23,953 nucleotides of DNA from Circinella umbellata (Eukaryota; Mucoromycota; Mucoromycetes; Mucorales; Lichtheimiaceae). Of the stretch, positions 19,856 through 23,953 are shown in pieces. The position numbers were made by a program, and so were the translations under genes. Position 1 is the stretch's first letter. Each line of letters opens with the position of its first letter. The notes under the pieces are model-generated. The model did not search any database, had not been told where the DNA came from, and saw nothing but the letters and a program-made list of their open reading frames with translations. The DNA is taken from assembly GCA_025093555.1 (NCBI GenBank), contig JAIWNF010000151.1:1-23953 (forward strand), read 5' to 3'.

Positions 19856-20480
19856 AAGTAGCATAATGTCCCAGGTAACAGATTTTTTTATTACGTATAT
19901 AAACATTCAATAGCATAATGTCCCAGGTAACAGATTTTTTTTATTATATAAACATTCAATAGCATAATGTCCCAGGTAACGGATTTTTTTATTATATATA
20001 CGTTTAATAGTACAATGTCCGGTAACGATTATTTCCTTCGTTTATAAAAAAATCCGTTACCTGGGACATTGTACTATTAAACGTATATATAATAAAAAAA
20101 ACCCGTTACCTGGGACATTATACTATTAAACGTATATATAATAAAAAAATCCGTTACCTGGGACATTATGCTATTGAATGTTTATATAATAAAAAAATCT
20201 GTTACCTGGGACATTATGCTCTTGAATGTTTATATAATAAAAAAAATCTGTTACCTGGGACATTATGCTCTTGAATGTTTATATAATAAAAAAAATCTGT
20301 TACCTGGGACATTATGCTCTTGAATGTTTATATAATAAAAAAAATCTGTTACCTGGGACATTATGCTATTGAATGTTTATATAATAAAAAAAATCCGTTA
20401 CCTGGGACATTATGCTCTTGAATGTGTATATATAATAACGAAAAAACTCGTTATGTGGAGCATCATCCTGCGGATGAAGT
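19856..20480. repeat. Inverted satellite array (about 49-bp units, orientation flips near 20040)
   Basis: Left arm (19858-20030): three full units and one worn unit of about 48-53 bp with core AATGTCCCAGGTAAC followed by a T-run and a TATATA stretch. Right arm (20050-20440): eight units in reverse orientation (GTTACCTGGGACATT at about 20056, 20104, 20152, 20201, 20250, 20299, 20348, 20397), then a worn ninth to about 20480. A spacer of about 20 bp separates the arms. Unit subtypes are mirrored outward from the centre: ACGTTTAATAGTACAATG-type units lie next to the centre on both sides and ACATTCAATAGCATAATG-type units lie outside them. The right arm has extra copies of a TGCTCTTGAATG subtype. 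There is no ORF in it. A transcript would fold into a long hairpin. Confidence 0.9.
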
Positions 20481-21824
20481 ACGTACATACGTATATATAA
20501 TGCCATGTTATTTAGAACAAAGCAGAACAAAAAATATTTTCTGTTTATACAATGCCTTATTTTTAATCTTTTTATAAATTGTGATGAATGTTGTGAGTAA
20601 TAGTATCGACGGATCAAATAATATAAATAACAATCATAGTGTTGATTATAAACATAAATATAACTTTCTATAATACTGATTTACGATGTAGTACTGGTAG
20701 AGGGTATTTATGTAAAATCAGTGAGCTTTAAAAGCAGAAAAATGTTGGGAAAAGAAAACAAGTTGACACAGTCTTATAATACATATACGATTAATGATTT
20801 AAAATTATGCATTATGTTGACTTTACATCAATGCTTTAATAACAAAAAATATTTCTTGTTATTATATATATGATGCAGAGCAAGTTTAACCAAGATGCGT
20901 TTTCTTTTAATAGCGACATAAAACATCTACAAGTATATTATCAATGTTTTTGTTAGTCATTGCTAAATTGAATGTGCTATACAATAAAATATACCTTATT
21001 GTAAAGAAAGAAAATAATGGTGTGTTTTTATTATATTAGCTATAAATTGACAGATATCTTTCGCTTCACAAGATTGATATGAGCTAATCTATACCAAACA
21101 ACTATTATAATAAATAGTACATAATATTATATGCATATATTCTTTACACAATCAATAGACATGATTTTTTATTTTTCTTGTGTATATTCTATTTAAAATA
21201 TATAACTTATGGAGTACAAGTATATTATAAAAAAAAAGAAAAACAAGCATTATTTTGAGATATTAGTATTAAGCATCTTATATTTCATTTTCTGTACTTC
21301 ATAGAAAGAGTAAGATAAGAGCAATCATCAAAAAAAGGAATACACAGAAGGCAGTTAAAATAATAGTTAAATAATGGCTCTACTCGTGAACTGAACGCAC
21401 GCCTCCGTGAGAAAAAACAAAAAAAGTCCAAACTCTTAACCAATTCGGCAAAACGAACATGTTTTTTTTTCTCCGTTAATATACTTTTGAGATACGATGA
21501 CAAGTTTAAAGTCGCGCTATAATGAATGATTATCGACATTACTACTCGCAGTAAATATTATAGTATCATAGCAATGGTACCTGTTGAGTTCACTTAAACT
21601 TTATTATAGTTCACATCATATATTATAATGCTTATGACTACTTGTACATATATATTCAAATCAGCTAAACACTGGAATAGGTTTTGAGAATTTTTTTTTT
21701 TGGTATTCTTTAACCCCAGATCTTTTTTTTAACCAAGAAAAAAAAGAACATCAGATTATTTTGTATAAAGATATAGTATCACAAAAATAAGAGAATAGAA
21801 AAAATCTTGTTACATTCAAATACA
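20481..21824. other. Intergenic region
   Basis: AT-rich, mostly featureless. One stretch of about 31 codons on the plus strand (about 21370-21462) reads a basic, protein-like peptide (STRELNARLREKKQKKS) without a start codon and may be a worn exon, but this is weak. Nothing else is supported. Confidence 0.4.
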
Positions 21825-22600
21825 TTATTCTTCATCACTTATTATAATGTATTCTATATTACTATTATCACCACTACCAACATCTAATTCTTCTCTTTCT
21901 ATTTCAGTAATTTCCTCTGTTCTATTTCTCTCAATGGAATCTGAATCCCCACGAAGCGTTGGAGCCTCAGTAACCGCCCCAAAAACATTAGTAGGGAATG
22001 CAGCAGGAGTACGGCTGAAAATACTGTCAGGGTACCATGAATGAACAAGCAGATAGGGAATGATGGTCCCAAGTGCTTTCATTCTTTTTTGTTCAATTAT
22101 TTCCCCTGCTTTTTGTATGGCTTTTTTCTTATCCTCTGCACTTGGAAATGCTTCCCGGAAATCACCAAGGGAATGCACGTTGGCACAATAGCCAAAGACA
22201 TCAGCAGGCCCATTACCACGATTGTTTATTATTTCTTCAACTTCATATTGAGACTTGAGCTGAAGTCCTGCTTCCTGGATGATATAGGCTACAATGGCAT
22301 ATCGAGGCAGACCTTCATCGCTAAGATCATCATATATATCAAAAAAGAGCGTGTCAATCATTTTTGCAACAACTTTTTTGATATCGCCATATTTTACTTC
22401 GTTGGCCAATTTTAATGCACGTCTACAACGCGTTATTCTTCTTGAGTTTCTTTTCTCTTTCTCTCTGTTATTATTGCGCCAACGTTGTTTTCGATCAACA
22501 GTTATATTATCACTATAGTTTGAGTATATTTTCTTGCTTAATATATTATACACACATCATTTATTAAAACTAATAAGAAAGCTAAAGTTTACCTATTCAT
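21825..22600 (-). CDS. Two-exon gene of unknown function (231 aa)
   Basis: The large exon 22512-21825 is open for 229 codons but lacks an in-frame ATG at its start. A TGA sits just upstream, and a CTATAG acceptor lies at 22513-22514. An upstream ATGAATAG (22600-22593) followed by GTAAAC makes an 8-nt coding first exon; joining it across an 80-bp intron gives ATG AAT AGT GAT in frame, 232 codons including TAA. A TATA box (TATAAAA, minus strand, about 22650-22656) stands about 50 bp upstream of the ATG. The N-terminus is very basic (RKQRWRNNNREKEKRNSRR), which could be a nuclear or nucleic-acid-binding signal. The middle is helical with no recognised motif (IIQEAGLQLKSQYEVEEI; SLGDFREAFPSAEDKKKAI), and the C-terminus is acidic (EITEIEREELD). 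No membrane segment or signal peptide. It could also be the remains of a longer gene. Confidence 0.6.
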
Positions 22601-22649
22601 ATTGAAAAATAAAAAAGGAAGAAAATGTCATAAATGTAACTTAATCGGG

Positions 22650-22656
22650 TTTTATA
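22650..22656 (-). promoter_or_regulatory. TATA box of the 231-aa gene
   Basis: TATAAAA on the minus strand (GCTATAAAACCC), about 50 bp upstream of the proposed ATG at 22600. Confidence 0.45.
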
Positions 22657-23374
22657 GCTTATTCTTTTTCCTCCGACTTGTGTACCATGCACCTGGTACC
22701 ATACCACAAATTATTATTTAAAAGTAGATAAAGGCTACAACATTTAATTCTTTCCTAACCCTTTACACATGCTGCCACATACTTATTTTCGTACATGATG
22801 ACTGTATCAATTCATATCATACTACTGTTGATGATTACGTTAAAAACTAATGAAAATATTAGTTTTTTTTTAAAAAAAGAAAAGCAGAGTTGTGGTATAT
22901 GTGCACCGCATAACTACCTAATCATAATAATCCTAATATAATTATAATATAAACTGACAAGCAAAGCTTATAATAAACACACGTCGGTTGCTTTACAAAT
23001 AATACATCACCGTATAAATAATAATCATAACAAATCGTATATATAATAATACTTATAAATCATACACATCATAAAGAAGATCATCAAACATAAAGATGTT
23101 TATTTATTCATATAATAATATACAATAATATCCATCCTCAATGGATAGGAAATATAAAATAGAAATATATATAAAGACTTACAATTTAATAATTTAATTC
23201 ATTCATTCTTTTTATGATATCTTTTATAATCAATCTAATAAAAGACATATAAGATTCTCACAATATTTATTACTGTTATTCATTTTCTCTCTATTCTATT
23301 CGATTCTATTTAACCACTTATCTTTATATATATTTCACCTATACTTCATCTTTTTATTGTGAACCATCTTTATA
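22657..23374 (+). other. Leader / probable 5' LTR region of the gag element, ends unresolved
   Basis: No ORF is supported. A 5' LTR is expected upstream of a gag gene. A possible left end is TGTAAC at 22635 (it overlaps the minus-strand TATA box), a TATA-like GTATAAATAATAA lies at about 23014, and a CA end is possible at 23348, but there is no second copy in the window to confirm any boundary. A hairpin AAAAACTAAT/ATTAGTTTTT lies at about 22841-22867. No clear tRNA primer binding site was seen between 23348 and the ATG. Confidence 0.3.
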
Positions 23375-23953
23375 ATGTCCGCCAACTCTGAAAATTCCAA
23401 TACAAACCAATCCCCTATCCAACAATCTCCCGAGCAACCAGCTCAACAACATGACACCAACATGGAGGACGCTAACCCATGGATTCCAGATCACCAAGAT
23501 GGTAATACCATGATCAATCCCGATCAATTGAGTCAGCACGCCGATCCAAGACTCGTGATCAAATATTTCCAGCAGCAAATCAATCGTTGTGCAAGCCTAA
23601 TCCAATTAGCAACAATAAGAGGAAATATGGAAGAAATTAACGCACTAGTTAATCAACGTCAAGAGTGGCAGCATCGTCAATCGGTGATGGAAAATCTGTT
23701 GGCTGAAAAGGAACAACAATCAACAAAAGCAACATCAAGTAGTAACCCTACTACCAATAAAAGAAGTCCTATTGTTCCAAAGGATTTGCCAGCTTTCCAG
23801 CTCCGGGGACACCATCGTCACGACAAAAATAAAGACAGTTACGATTCAGCAGAATCATTTTTAGATGACTTCGAGGTTCATCTTGCCGCCTATGAATTGG
23901 ACATAGAAGAAAACTGGCGTCGTCTCATTCCAATGACATGTGACGCAAATCGT
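23375..23953 (+). CDS. gag: Gag of a Ty3-type LTR retrotransposon (N-terminal 193 codons, runs off the window)
   Basis: The frame is open from ATG 23375 to the last base without a stop. The first 50 residues are N/Q/P-rich and probably disordered. Residues about 55-110 form a likely helical region (VIKYFQQQINRCASLIQL; RQEWQHRQSVMENLLAE). A short S/T linker follows, and then the capsid start typical of Ty3/gypsy gag: VPKDLPAFQL, a basic turn, SAESFLDDFEVHL, and ENWRRLIPMTC. Gag forms the particle that packages the element RNA. The clean frame contrasts with the decayed elements elsewhere, so this may be a young copy. It is not shown to belong to the same family as LTRs A-C. Confidence 0.85.
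   Translation, partial: MSANSENSNTNQSPIQQSPEQPAQQHDTNMEDANPWIPDHQDGNTMINPDQLSQHADPRLVIKYFQQQINRCASLIQLATIRGNMEEINALVNQRQEWQHRQSVMENLLAEKEQQSTKATSSSNPTTNKRSPIVPKDLPAFQLRGHHRHDKNKDSYDSAESFLDDFEVHLAAYELDIEENWRRLIPMTCDANR

Noticed and set aside
19856..20480. CRISPR array
   Set aside because: The units are tandem satellite copies without unique spacers, they reverse orientation, and the sequence is eukaryotic.
22041..22415. Plus-strand frames of 124 and 65 codons opposite the 231-aa gene
   Set aside because: They are antisense shadows; the minus frame is longer, has balanced composition and a coherent start and TATA box.

Overview
This is a eukaryotic, AT-rich, transposon-dense window, most likely from a Mucoromycota fungus (Mucorales-like). 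Reasons: short introns (about 60-90 bp) with GTAAGT/GTATGT-type donors, TACTAAC/CTAAT branch points and TAG/CAG acceptors; TATA boxes and AATAAA signals; no bacterial operon logic; and transposase families (Plavaka/CACTA-like, KDZ, Ty3-type gag, OTU-domain genes) that together are typical of these fungi. The organism call is inference from gene style, not from a marker gene.

Layout, left to right. 1-967: 3' end of an LTR retrotransposon (end of a 3' ORF, polypurine tract, 3' LTR). 1733-5585, minus strand: a nine-exon Plavaka/CACTA-like (Tnp2-type) transposase gene, killed by stop codons and by a 320-bp Mutator-like MITE with a perfect 10-bp target duplication. 5919-9120, plus strand: a broken Q-rich gene and, after it, eroded exons whose last exon is split by a 1.6-kb non-autonomous hAT-like element (14-bp inverted ends, perfect 8-bp duplication); that element itself carries a solo LTR with a 4-bp duplication. 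9475-10652: a second copy of the LTR family, with the same 3' ORF (dead), polypurine tract and LTR. 10653-11955: broken OTU-type cysteine protease gene. 12840-14445: an intact six-exon gene (422 aa) with an HMG-box-like domain. 15273-18195: a decayed KDZ transposase. 19856-20480: a satellite array of about 49-bp units that flips orientation in its middle. 21825-22600, minus: a small apparently intact two-exon gene (231 aa) of unknown function. 23375-23953: the start of an intact Ty3-type gag running off the window.

Only three coding units look intact: the HMG-like gene, the 231-aa gene and the gag start. Everything else is a layered record of insertions. Two insertions are proven by target duplications whose removal restores an open reading frame, and most premature stops could come from single C-to-T (or G-to-A) transitions. 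The most interesting items are the nested hAT/solo-LTR structure, the orientation-flipping satellite, 22-bp phased repeats upstream of the TATA box in all three LTR copies with different unit sequences, and the intact HMG-like gene next to a KDZ element.
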